Source of the DNA: Nelumbo lutea
Taxonomy: Eukaryota; Streptophyta; Magnoliopsida; Proteales; Nelumbonaceae
Reading direction: 5' to 3'
DNA: 64,000 bases
Assembly (NCBI GenBank): GCA_022828595.1
Contig: JAKGHH010000002.1
Coordinates: 38,658,222-38,722,221 of the forward strand
How positions within the stretch are numbered: position 1 is the stretch's first letter; every line of letters begins with the position of its first letter. The notes beneath the pieces are model-generated. The model worked only from the letters and a program-made list of their open reading frames with translations. It was not told where the DNA came from and searched no databases. A program made the translations under genes and the position numbers. Shown here one piece after another: positions 23,950 through 35,046 of the stretch.

Positions 23950-24985
23950 ATATTTTCTCATGTTTGATTTATGGGATGCAATGAGATGGGATGAAAAAAG
24001 GATGGGATTACAATTCTCAATTCATAGGATGTAAAGTCCCACTATTTTGGTGGGAAAAAAGTGAAAAAGGAAGGGAAAACCTATCAAACAGAAAAAAAAA
24101 ACCACATTTCTTGAAGTATTTCTAGCTATTAATATTAGATCCATGACCCATTGTTAAATTATTAATTATTTAATAACATATTAATAAAATAATTTAAATA
24201 AACTAATGAATGAATAAATTAAAATAAATAATTATTAAAATGTCAATCAATTAAAGAAAGTAATATTTAATTATTAATTATTAATTAAATATTAAAATTT
24301 CTAATCAAGTGATATGTATTAACAGAATAAAATATAAACTAATAAAATTAAAATATTAATTCATTTTAATAATTAATTAACTAATTATTGGATAATTAAA
24401 TAATCATTTTATTATTAATTTACTTATTATTAAAATGCCAATCAATTAAAGAAAGTAATATTTAATTATTAATTAATAATTAAATATTAAAATTGTTAAT
24501 CAAGTCATATAATATAAACTAATAAAATTAAAATTTTAATTCACGTTAATAACTAATTAACTAATTAGTAGATAATTAAATAATTATTTTATTATTAATT
24601 TATATAACAAATAATGGAAATAATTAAAAAGTAAGAATGTTAACTAAGTAAAAATTATTTATAGTAAAAACAAGAAATTATTAAAAAAACGTAATAAATA
24701 TAAATAAAATAATATTTTAACCAAATTAAAAGATAATTTCTCAATTAATAGTTAATTATGAATTAATTAATAATCATTTTATAATTAGTAGAATAGTTAA
24801 TTACTAATAAAATAAAAATAGAAAATTATTACTTAATTAATTAATTAGTAATAGTTGTTGGGGTTAATTTTCCCATTATTTTCCCTTTTGCAACAAAGTA
24901 GGGAAATGTGAAAAATTTCCACCCATTTGCCCTTTCTCATCCCATTCCACCATAATATTCCCTTAAACCAAAAACAATCTAATGA
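23950..24985. repeat. AT-rich foldback with a 195-bp tandem duplication
   Basis: The outer blocks GGGATGCAATGAGATGGG (left) and the reverse complement of the right flank (AATGGGATGAGAAAGGGC) look like weak inverted ends. Between them, 24231-24425 is repeated at 24426-24600 (both begin ATTATTAAAATG, then CAATCAATTAAAGAAAG), an imperfect tandem pair. The rest is almost pure A and T. No coding sequence. Confidence 0.5.
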
Positions 24986-25431
24986 AAATTTTAAAATATT
25001 CGGTTTTAAGAATACCAATCTTGGAGGGTGAGTTTAACTTTCAAAATGACCTTTTTTTTCTGCTTTTGAATGGGAAGAAAAACCCAATCTAAACAATGTT
25101 CTTCATATTTGATAATTAAGGATTTCTAGAATTAAGGACATCTTTAGCAACAAGAATGGAAGGGTGTAAGTTTTTTGAAAAGTTGCTAATGTCCCAAGGT
25201 TTATTTTTATGACAATTTATTTATTTGGAGCCATTCCTAACAGATTGATCTTTGATGAGGATAATGGGTTGCTATGTGCTAAATATTACTTCAAATAAAG
25301 ATATTAAATGTACTGCCATTAAGATTTCAATGACAATATCGTAGTGGTGTCAAAATCCTAGGCCTTGATGGGTTTATTGGTCATTGCAAAATCACTTTGA
25401 CCCTTTCACATACTTGCAAGTCCCACTCTAA
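24986..25431. other. Intergenic, no recognised gene
   Basis: No open frame or repeat with a recognisable family. Ends where similarity to the segment at 29641 begins. Confidence 0.4.
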
Positions 25432-25585
25432 TAAGGAAATAATGATAGAATTAGCAACTGAATCCAATGATAAGAGTGGCAAACCAGATCAAGTACCTCG
25501 AATCTTTCATGGAAAGCTTTGGCAATCCAAGAGAAATACATAGTCAAAGTTGCAATCAAGAGTCTAGAAACTACAAGAGTATCTT
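25432..25585 (+). repeat. LTR-like segment matching 29641 onward
   Basis: TAATAAGGAAATAATGATAG begins about 150 bp that align with TGATAAGGAAACAATGCTAG at 29641 (shared AGAATTAGCAACTGAA, AGTCTAGAAACTA). The second copy follows a Copia 3' end directly, so this is best read as the displaced 5' LTR of the same element, broken on its right by the minus-strand Copia fragment. Confidence 0.45.
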
Positions 25586-26150
25586 ACTCTTAGGATAGTA
25601 AAGGAGCCAGAGTATGATTCAAAAAACAGTTCAAGGAGATCAACTAGTATGCATTTCATTTATACTGTGACTATGTAGGATAAGATATGTACGAGTTCAA
25701 ATTTTGAATTTAAAATTACAACCCAAGCCTTATCATAATAGAAGATAATGTGCATAATGTGATAACCATTGTCTTTTAACAGCCCCCTCAAGCAAGAGAG
25801 GGGGACCATGGTGAGCTTGCTATGAAGAAGATCAAACTGTGGCCAAGGTAACAATTTTGTTAGAACATCAACAGGCTAATTAGCAGAAGGTACAAGAAGT
25901 TGATTACATTGTACTTTCTCCCTTATGAAATAGAGGTCAAGCTCAATATGTTTAGCTTGGAAGTAAGAGACTAGATTGAGAGAAAGGGACTTGGTGCCCA
26001 TATTATCACACCGAATGCAAGGTACCACAAAGGAAGAGAATCCAATTTTCTTCGAGAAGCATCTAAAGTGACAAAACTTTGGAGGAAGTAAAAGCCAAGC
26101 TTTTGTACTTGTCTTCAGTACTAGAGCGAGACACAATCCCTTGTTTCTTA
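25586..26150 (-). pseudogene. Copia RNase H end and LTR start, minus strand
   Basis: The 26136-25876 frame contains FSSFVVPCIRCDNMGTKSLS then AKHIELDLYFIREKV, the end of Copia RNase H. The next frame gives WPQFDLLHSKLTMV, the usual pol tail, followed by GAGGGGGCTG (polypurine tract) and an LTR start at about 25790. The preceding RT, integrase and gag are missing, so this is a 3' end only. Confidence 0.8.
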
Positions 26151-26159
26151 GAGCTCCAA

Positions 26160-27313
26160 GTAACCGGGTTGTTACCTAATTTCACTTATATTAATTAATA
26201 ACTCTAGAAAATAACTTTCATAAAAATTAATATTTATTGATAATAATTTTAAAATCTTAATCTATATTTAACAGTAAAATTAATATTTATTGTATATTCA
26301 ATAATTATTTATTATTTTCTATGATAAATATATTTTCAATAATTATGTATAAATTTATTTTTGTTTTTATTGAATATAAAATTTTCAATAATTATTGGAG
26401 ATTAAACTACTATTATTTAGCTTTTTAAATTTAATTTACTGTACTTAGAGTATTTTTTATAATTTATTAAAGTTTAAACTATTATTTGAGATTAAACTAT
26501 TTATTGACTAATTTAATATATTTTTTAGTATTTATTGTATGTTTGTAATTATTGTCTTTATTATAGTTTTACTAGTTATTTATTGTATTTTCATTAGCAA
26601 TATATCTTAAATAATTGTGTATTTTGTTATAAATTTTCAATAATTATTGGAGATTAAACTATTGCTATTTATTAGATGTTAGACTATTAATTTAGTTAAA
26701 ATTAGGAGTGTTCATGGGTTGGTTTGGCTCGGTTGTAGGCTATTTGGCTACCCAAATCAACTTGGTCAGGTTGGGGAGTTGGTCACTCGAAACCAACTAA
26801 CCATTAGTGAAAACTAGCTAACTTAGGTTGTATCTGTTTGTATCGATTTTCGATTTGGTCAATCAATTCAAAATTTTTAAACTTAAAAAACTAAATTTAA
26901 ATTTAAAAAATTATAGTGACATTATTTAAAAGACAAATTTATGATATGAAATATTTTAGACTAAGAAATATGGGAATTTTCTCACTTTCCCATATTAAAA
27001 GTTATATTAAAAATATAAAGTATTAGTATTATCTATGATCAGGTCGTTTGATTTTAGTCAATTTACAAATGACCAAAGCGAAACTGATCCAACCTAGTTG
27101 GGTTGGTCGATTTCATCAATTTGATGAACAACTCTAGCTAAAATTAATTATTGTTAACTTTGTATTGTAAAAAAATTAAAAATAATATATAAAATATAAA
27201 ATATTATTAATTATTTTAAAAGTTGAAAATATAAAACAATTATATATTCTTATGTATTTCTATTGTTTAGCTTTTGATTAACAAATCCTATACAGCACAC
27301 AGGTTTCCACTAG
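26160..27313 (+). mobile_element. Helitron remnant (3' end clear)
   Basis: The right end has an imperfect hairpin (CCTATACAGCACACAGG, 27287-27303) and, ten nucleotides on, CTAG followed by T, the Helitron 3' signature. The last 180 bp align with the end of the Helitron at 42392-43547 (TTTGTATTGTAAAAAA, TTTCTATTGTTTA). AT-rich body with ATTATTGGAGATTAAACTA repeated near 26390 and 26640. The 5' end is uncertain. It is split by the hAT MITE at 26703. Confidence 0.5.
26703..27136. mobile_element. Non-autonomous hAT-type MITE (434 bp)
   Basis: Ends TAGGAGTGTTCATGGG and GATGAACAACTCTA are inverted repeats. The 8-bp flanks GTTAAAAT (26695-26702) and GCTAAAAT (27137-27144) match at seven of eight. 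GGTTGG-rich subterminal blocks resemble those of the element at 40580-41113. Inserted in the Helitron remnant. Confidence 0.75.
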
Positions 27314-27329
27314 TGTTACTTTAAATTTC

Positions 27330-29620
27330 ACTTTCATGGTTTTGTCATGAAGGATCGTTTCTTAAGGAAAGTTCTTCAAGGGCCAACTAAGAATGGTTTA
27401 TACATACTTCAAGTGGGGGATTCTCTCTCACAATGGCATCCATGCTTTAGTGGTGAACATATTTCTTTAGACCAGTGACGTGCAAGGCTTGGACATCATC
27501 CTTCCTTGTGCATTGTTCAACAAGTCTAATGTTTCTCCAATTTGTCACCTTGTCAAATTACAAAAAGTCATAGACTCCCTTTTCTCCTTGGCATTAAAGA
27601 ACTACTTCCCATTTGCAGTGATATATTCTAATGTTATTTGGGACCCTATGCTCTTTACTTCTACTAATGGATTTCAATATTACATCACATTTGTTAATGA
27701 TTTTTAACATTTCACTTGGACTTATCCCACGGTGCACAAACCTGATGCTACTGAAATTTTCTTGAAATTTAAAGCTCATGTTGAAAATATATTTTTCACA
27801 ACTTTCAAGTATCCTCAATTTGATTATGGTGGAGAATACTACTGTTCCTTTTTAGCATATCTTGATAAGCATGGTATCTCTCATCACCTCTCCTATCCTC
27901 ATGGGATCTCTTACAACACATATGTCCATGCCTACTTGCTAATGGGATGAGTCCATTCATATTACATTTTCTCATCAATAAGATTCCTAAGAAGATTTTA
28001 GGAAGAATGATAGTTCAGCCCAGGGTCAGAATTTCTAGGCCCAAAGTACAGTTGGGGTAGGTGCCAGCTTAGAATTGATTCTAATTCATAGGCGGGCATT
28101 GGTGTATAGAATGAGGATTTTTGATATTTTGAACGTTTATAGCTCTGCAGTGGAATTCAGAAATCTGCATTGAACATGTTCATACTTTTCCAAAGATTTT
28201 ATCTAATAAATCACCATTTGAAGTTTTGTTTAACACTATATTACACCATACGACTTTGCATGTTTGGCTGTGCTTATTAATCTTATTTACGTGTCCTTAT
28301 TCTTCTCACAGATTGCAACCACGTGTGTTTCTTGATTATAGTGCCTCCCATGAATGCTACAAGTGTCTGGATTAATAGAGACAATATAGTAAGCACACTT
28401 AATGAACATTTGATAAATATTCTGATAACTCTCCAAAGTGGATTTTAGTCTTTTTCAAGGGTAGGTTCGGGGATATCTCAAGGGACAGGTGTCAAAATTT
28501 TTTTATAAGTTTACATTTGTGGTGAAGCTATTTTCCTTTCTAATTATGACAGCATTGCTTTTCGTTTTAATAAAATGTTACAGACATCTCTTTCTCTTAG
28601 TGTTTAACCTCTGCTATATATCTTCTAGTCTACATCGTCTACCGGCCGGAGAGCTGAGGGCGTCTCTTCCCCCTTCACTTGTTGTTCCATCCTCTTCAGG
28701 TCGAGTTTGATGCTTTACTCTGCAAACACCTAGTCCTTGCTATACGCTCTCATCCATCTATGAATGTAGCTGGCTATAAGTGGGTGTACAGAATTATATA
28801 TTAAGATAAAGGCAAACAGTTTCATTGAACATTATAAAGCTTAATTAGTAGCCAAGGGGTTCTCTTAGGTTCCCGACATTGATTATGAAGCATGATACGT
28901 ACCATTAATCTTATTATCAAAACAAACCACCATACGGTCTGTGTGTAAGGAATGGTGATGCAACCATCTTCTCTCTCATCTCACACTTGGGAGCATGAAT
29001 TTTCTCTCCATTATAATGGTCCTCCTACCCTTTTTTCTCTCCCTCTAATCCTTTCCTTTAGGCCTGTGTTTGCTTTGAAGGAAAAAAAAAATTAGGGAAA
29101 AAAAGAAGGAGAAAGGTAGGAAAACCTTTACAAACCTTTTATAAGTTTTCCTATACATTTCTCTTCCTTTCCCTATCTTTTCCTTCAAACCAAACATACT
29201 ATTAGAGTGTTGTTGGTGCCTTGTATATCACTCTCACTACACCTGATGTAGCCTATGCAGCAAAATAGAAGGATTTGCAGTTTGTGTTGGTTCTAATCTA
29301 GTACTGATCATCAGTCCAGATTCCACTGCATGGCTGACACTGCAGTAAAAATCAGTTGGCTTGAGCTTTAACCTGGCGTCTCTATCACCTGACCATGCAC
29401 CCACTCTCTAATGTGACAATGTGGGGACAAGGACAACCTCTCGCTTATAATCCTCTATCACATTCCAGAACGAAGCATATATATGGACATTGATGTTCAG
29501 TTCTGCAAATCCCTGCATGTCCGCCACATGTCTACTCAGATCAGGTTACTGATGCCTTCATACCAAAGCTCTCTGATCAGCTCCTAGTGTGTAGGTCAAG
29601 TTCAATGTTGTTGTTCCCCC
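27330..29620 (+). pseudogene. Decayed Ty1/Copia pol (integrase to RNase H)
   Basis: In order: the GAG-pre-integrase end (near 27360-27490), integrase core with STNGFQYYITFVNDF (near 27660) and FLAYLDKHGISHH (27850-27890), the RLQPRVFLDYSASHECYKC region (28310), the GYKWV-like RT start (near 28770), and the RNase H end (RSIYMDIDVQFCKS, 29490) up to a pol tail just before 29640. Every part is interrupted by stops and shifts. A MITE sits inside at 29061-29201. A possible LTR pair is 25432 and 29641. Confidence 0.8.
29061..29201. mobile_element. Small MITE, copy 3, inside the Copia ruin
   Basis: Starts GGCCTGTGTTTGC and ends CCTTCAAACCAAACATACTA, with TTA at 29058-29060 and 29202-29204. Same family as 3411-3529. 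It entered the Copia remnant, so it is younger than that element. Confidence 0.75.
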
Positions 29621-29640
29621 ATTGACCTTGAAGGGACCTG

Positions 29641-29960
29641 ATAAGGAAACAATGCTAGAATTAGCAACTGAAACCATTGATAAGAATGGCAACCCAGATC
29701 GAGTGTCTCAAAGTTTGCATGTTAAGGATGGCCATATCCAAGAGGAATACATGACCGAAGTGGCAACCCAGAGTCTAGAAACTAAAGAGTGTCATAAGAT
29801 AGATATAGATAGGAGAGTTGTTATATTATTGTGTACGTATATCCTTGTACACAGTTTTCTCTTTCTTGTCTTGTATACAATTTCCATTAATGTTCATTGG
29901 TTTGGCTTGTTGAGAGAAAGAGCCCTTATTCAACTAAGCTTATTCACATCTATAAATTAA
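29641..29960 (+). repeat. Probable Copia 3' LTR
   Basis: Begins TGATAAGGAAACAATGCTAG just after a short purine tract (GAAGGGACC) and the pol tail. Its right half has the T-rich, TGTACGTATATCCTTGTACAC-type sequence (about 29832-29852) seen in Copia R/U5. The 112-codon open frame over it is not a gene. The right boundary is approximate. Confidence 0.5.
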
Positions 29961-30820
29961 ATTAGATTTCCAAAAGACTGAATGAGTAATGGAAACAACA
30001 ATCGTTAATTCTCGCTGAGCTGCTAGCATGCTACAGTAATTAATCAAATAAAATAGATAATTAAATATAGGAAAAGGCGTAGCATGCATGGACACTTTTA
30101 CCATAAGAGTTACTTCCACTTTAACCACAGAGTTGCTTAATTACTTTTGGTTTTGCCTTTTTTGCTTGTAAAATATGTGGATATGATACTGGGTGCCATA
30201 CGAAACAATAATATGTGGCCTCTGATATTTCAAATTCCCCTCGGCCGTATATATTTATAGCTAGCTAGACATTAATTTACTTTGTGTCATTTCAATATAT
30301 CAGCATGGGTCTTGGACTTTTGCAAGCTAAGCAACATGTGACCTGTTCACCAGTAGAAGTTGGAAATTAGCTAACAATAAATCATTAATGAAATGTTTCA
30401 AATAGTTTCCATTAAATGAAGGCTACTAGCCAGATATTTGAGTACTGGACCAACTGCATAAGAAATGGAGAAATAGAACATGAAAGCAGAGAGAAGTACC
30501 CGTGACTCTTTGCCTAGCTACTCGATGAATATTGAACCAATACTATATTTTCTTGTAATGATATTTGGAAAGGATATCTAGATGGTTGTTCCACATCCAT
30601 CGAGGCATGCTGGAGGAACAATTCCAAAGAGTACTAGTCTTCATTTATTGCTGCTTGATCTGGCAATATAGAATAAAGCCTATGTTTTGTCCTTCTGTGA
30701 GACCCAAAATTATCAGATTCCTTTTCCCAGACAATGAATTCATGAAGATAAAATGCATAATTGGCGAATGATATCTATACAAATGAAGGGAAATCCGTGG
30801 ATACATGACCCACTTAGCCC

Positions 30821-30854
<34 letters not shown>

Positions 30855-32511
30855 TACGTGGTAGGTGCAGGCACAACATCTAAAAGGTTGGACTGTTCTT
30901 GTGGATCATGGTTGGAAGCCTGCTGGATTTAAGTTGGGGTGAAATAGTGTGTTAGATGGAGGAATAGGAGCTCTGTCACGCACCAAAACAGTGAGGAATT
31001 AATACGTATATTGAAAACATTTTTGGATTAAGAAACATGATAAGATTCACATAGAACAATTGTTATAATTGAACTCTTGCTTAAGATAATTAAGCACCTG
31101 CACATTTTGAAAATAAATTCTTCTTTAAAATATACATAGTGGAATTACATGTGAATTGTACTTATTTTGGCTTGCAAGTGGGTTTCATCTCTGTCCTGTC
31201 AAGTGATAACCTGTGTGCCCATATTATGGTTTCAGAGTTGGTATTCATGGTTATCACTTTTCCCTGGAAATTCTGAAATTGTGAAGAAGAAGAAGAAGAA
31301 GAATAAGAAGAAACAGAAAACACCACGTAGTTTTTCATGTGAACCTCACATCAAATGAATGGCCTCATTGTGGTCTTCTAAGTTCTAAAGATCTGAAAAT
31401 TTGAATTGAAAATGAAAATGGTTTTGAAATTTGAGGTGTCTGATCGATAACCGCATTAACATCATGAAGTACTTTAATGGCGGTGGGCACAATATAATTC
31501 CATCTCGCCAACCTACGCAAGAACAAAATATCCTTGCTTTTTGAGGAGAAAAGGTTAAAACAACGCTGAGGCTTTAGTTTGGATACTTATGATTGATGTG
31601 CACTTACCTCCCATGTAATATTTTAAATTAGAACATAGAGAAAATCTTTATGCTCATGTGTTCCTATCGCCATCAGCACATATATATATATCCTACACAA
31701 ACTGGTCGATCTGCACGGGTGTGCAATTTGGCCTTTCCTTCTGATCTCATGTCAACACCAAGCTTTATAGCTTTATCAATTAATTTCACGTTTCAACAAT
31801 TCAAAACCAATCTCCATTTTCCTCACCAATATTAGCAGAGAAAAAGTAGCAGATAACCAACAGCCATGAAAGTTGCTTCAAAAAACAGGAAATAGAATTG
31901 CATTCTCTCTCTCTCTCTCTCTCTCTCCTCAACCCTTTAAATTTGATTTTATTTCTTTATCTATGTAACAGCATCTAGAATATGGAGGTTAAGATAAACA
32001 ATTTGGGCCAGAAATTGAAGTTACTATAAAAAGGTATCAAGTTGCTCAAAACAAATGTATAAGCCTTGCAATACTGGATTTGTTATATTATATGATGCCA
32101 ACTAATTTTCTTTTCTTGCCAACGGAGTTAAAGCTGTTTCTTTTATTTACTGTTGTTTATGGAAAACAAAATTATACACTTTCTCTTGTTTTCTGAATAA
32201 GCTCAAAACCAGAATATGGAAACAAAAAATATAACAAGTAAAAAATGAATGAGAAAAACCAAAATGGATATGCCTTCGCATCATAAAAGGGTTAAACCCA
32301 AAAGCATAAGACACAGACCTGTAAACTTGTGTTAGTTAAAATGGAATTATGGAAATGAGAAGAAATAAGGGGGGAAAAGGAAAAAGAAAAGAAAAGAAAA
32401 GCTAGGCTTGACTTAAACATATAGTTTCATCTGTACATGCCCGAATTATATAAGCTTCTATTCTTCACCATCTTGTCTAGCTAATTAACATGGAAGAAGG
32501 AAGAAACTAAA
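29961..32511. other. Intergenic with microsatellites
   Basis: No gene or element recognised. It holds a (TA)n tract at 30824-30852, a GAAGAA tract at about 31283-31305, and a (CT)n tract at 31903-31927. This is the 3' flank of the IBH1-like gene. Confidence 0.5.
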
Positions 32512-32525
32512 CCCCCCCCCCCCCC

Positions 32526-32540
<15 letters not shown>
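32512..32540. repeat. C14-A15 homopolymer pair
   Basis: Fourteen C followed by fifteen A, then GAAAA repeats, about 40-70 bp past the stop codon of the IBH1-like gene, so probably in its 3' untranslated region. Lengths of such runs are prone to sequencing error. Confidence 0.7.
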
Positions 32541-32559
<19 letters not shown>

Positions 32560-32581
32560 TTTAACTAGATGCTCGATGATC

Positions 32582-33139
32582 TTATTTACTTTTCAAGCGC
32601 TCTGAAGCATCAGCAAGACATCGCATTACATCAACTTGAGCTCTGAGAGAGAGAATATAATCAAGAGTCTCCTCTATCAAAGAGAATCCATCCATGGATT
32701 CTCCTCCAGGTACAAGATTTTTCAGAACTTGGGTTCTTCTCTGCACCATCCTTTTGGCGATAGAGCTAGCTTGCACCCGTCTCGGTGCAGTACTTCTTCT
32801 CAGCCTACGCAATCCGCGGCTCATTCTCAAGATCTTCTTGCTCATAAACCTCTTGTTGCACGAGGGAGTTCCGACTGATGCCTTCATTAGCCGCTCAAAC
32901 TCATTGCCCAATATGTTCCTGACGAGAAGCTTGCTATCGTCTCGTTTGGAAGCACTAGAGATGACCGCGCGACTCCATCTAGTTTTTCCACCTCTAGCGG
33001 AAGCCATGGCAATGTCTGCCGATAGCTTGATGGCATTTTTTCTCTCCAGGAAACTCATTTCCTTGGCCATTGAACCACAGGATTGGAGACCCAGTACCCA
33101 TTTTTTCAGTAGTTCTTGCTTGAAAGAACTAGGAGTCAT
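32582..33139 (-). CDS. IBL1: IBH1-like atypical HLH transcription regulator
   Basis: Single exon, 185 residues, no stop or shift. The N-terminal part (about 5-75: SFKQELLKKWVLGL, then KLSADIAMASARGGKTRWSRA) is the IBH1-type N-terminal region. The HLH is at about 127-175: helix 1 AKRMVQRRTQVLKNL, loop VPGGESMD, helix 2 FSLIEETLDYILSLRAQV. There is no DNA-contacting basic region, so it should act by pairing with other HLH proteins rather than binding an E box. Known IBH1/IBL1 proteins oppose cell elongation within the brassinosteroid-HBI1/PRE network. The role here is inferred. The length and single-exon structure are usual for the family. IBL1 is the nearest name by N-terminal sequence; a paralogue is possible. 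Confidence 0.9.
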   Translation of the reverse strand: MTPSSFKQELLKKWVLGLQSCGSMAKEMSFLERKNAIKLSADIAMASARGGKTRWSRAVISSASKRDDSKLLVRNILGNEFERLMKASVGTPSCNKRFMSKKILRMSRGLRRLRRSTAPRRVQASSIAKRMVQRRTQVLKNLVPGGESMDGFSLIEETLDYILSLRAQVDVMRCLADASERLKSK

Positions 33140-33250
33140 GGCTGTTGCAACGAAAGAAATAAAGATATGGAGAATCCGATCCTAATTAAACGTGGAAAAT
33201 ATGAAATAATCAGTTACCAATGCTGTTATTTGGAATGGGGAGTAATCAAA

Positions 33251-33257
33251 TATATAT
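33251..33257 (-). promoter_or_regulatory. Possible TATA box of the IBH1-like gene
   Basis: TATATAT on the minus strand about 112 bp upstream of the ATG. The CT-rich tract farther upstream (33709-33734) also fits a longer 5' leader, so the true start is undecided. Confidence 0.3.
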
Positions 33258-33708
33258 GACTTTAATTTGCGAGAATCTGGTTCAGGCAAACATAAATTAT
33301 CTTGCTCTTATCCAGGGAAAAGCAAACGATAAAATCAAAAGCTGAAGGCAAGTTGCAGGAAAGAGGAGAGAGAATCAAGAAAACTATGGTTCTACAGATA
33401 GAGGTGAGCTGTGGAGCTAGTTGCAGTGGATATTGATCAAAATGTTGGAGAAGGTAAAGAATTCACTATAAATTAAGAAAAACCAGAGTTTCCCAGGACA
33501 CGAATCAGCAATGGAGATGAAAAACAAGGAACAAGAATTCAGTTCGCTTGAATAGAAAAAAGGTTTCTCATGGCTTTGGTCAAGAGAGATGCTTTTGGAT
33601 GCTTACCTTCTTTCTAAAATCCTTTTTTAATTGAGTGAGCAGCAGGAACAAATGAGTAAAGATGTCGCAGAGTGTTAGAAACAATCAGTTTCTCTCCAAC
33701 CAAAGTGT

Positions 33709-33734
33709 AGAGAGAGAGAGAGAGAGAGAGAGAG
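33709..33734. repeat. (GA)n microsatellite upstream of the IBH1-like gene
   Basis: About 13 GA units; on the gene's strand it reads (CT)n. Such tracts are common in plant promoters and 5' leaders, and it lies about 570 bp from the ATG. Confidence 0.7.
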
Positions 33735-33739
33735 CAGTG

Positions 33740-34819
33740 GGGGAAATTTGTAGAAAGCCCATTTATTTGCACAAAGTAGGGAAGTGGTGGGACCATGAGA
33801 GAAAGACACACCACATGTATGCACATGGTTCACGAGGCCCACCACCCAAACCCGAGAGATTAAAATATTATCTCTTTACGGTAACAAAAGAAAAGTTCTC
33901 TCAGCCAGCCATACACAAATCCAAATCTTCTTTAGTTTTATACGCACACAATACACAGCTGGGGGCCTATCAAGAAATGTGGAGGTGGTTGGAGCACCAA
34001 AAGGGGTCAAATGCTAAACCGGGGTTTTGGGGTTATTAGGGTTTATGAGTTTCCTATTTGTTAGGTAATTGAATTTAATAAGTGTATAGGGTGACATCAT
34101 TTTCGGACCTATTGATAATGAGAAGGATAGGACAATGAAGGTTGTGACTTGTGATTGGCAGGATCCGGAGAACATGTTGATGCTTTGTGGTGGGTGGGCC
34201 CCACCAGGGGGAAAAAATTCCTATGCATTGGCCTTGGCAGAAAATAAAATCTATGGTGTGAAACAAATACAGAGATGAGAGATCTCCCTCAATAATTGGA
34301 TATTTCTGGCTTACAAAAATATGTATATATATAGTTTTGGGCAAATTTTCCACTGAGGTATATATCAAGTAGTAGTTGTAATATTAATTAATCCCCACCG
34401 TAGGTTAGTGGGGTATCACTACTGACTATGTATATTGAGTGGGATGTTAGGGCTGAGCCCACAATCTAATGGGCGGCTACTATTTTTGGGCCTGTGTTGA
34501 AAATTACGAGACTGCAAGTCACTGACTGAAAATCTCATGCATCTCCCTCATCTTCTTACCCCTTTGTCTTTCAAGACTTTTCTCCAACTCTCCCAACTAC
34601 CCATCAACAGGCCGTGGGGTACGGAACCGTCTCTGCTTCTCTCTTCTCTTCCCAATACAATCCAACAGCTCTCCACTATGCTGTCATTTGCACATTCTTT
34701 ATCAATCATGTACAAGACTTATCAGATCATGAATCAAACTTCATTTGGAATTTTGGATGATCATGGTGAATATTTAATAGACTATTTTTTCTTTCTTCAA
34801 CTTAATTGGATTAATCAAT
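33740..34819. other. Intergenic, no recognised gene
   Basis: Overlapping open frames on both strands (for instance 33662-34039 and 34537-34869) have no domain signature and no codon pattern I can support. No repeat family recognised. Confidence 0.45.
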
Positions 34820-35046
34820 GTTTTGAAAACCGATCCGAAACTAGAATCATCTTGGTCACCGGTCAATAGTTTGATCATCTAAATCGAATGGATGACTCAT
34901 TTTAATAAAAAATTAAAATAAAAAAATGATCAAAAATCATTGAATGGATAGAATAGATTATTGATCAATCAACGATTTTTGGCCAAAAGCTAAATTTGTA
35001 GTAAAACAGAACCTATTGCCTGAACGATTCTCTGATTCGAAAACAT
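34820..35046 (-). repeat. Dispersed CCGG-type repeat, copy 4
   Basis: Starts GTTTTGAAAACCGATCC, has a TTAAAATAAAAAAATGATC core and CAAAAATCATTG as in copy 2, and ends CGAAAACATTGG. Confidence 0.6.
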
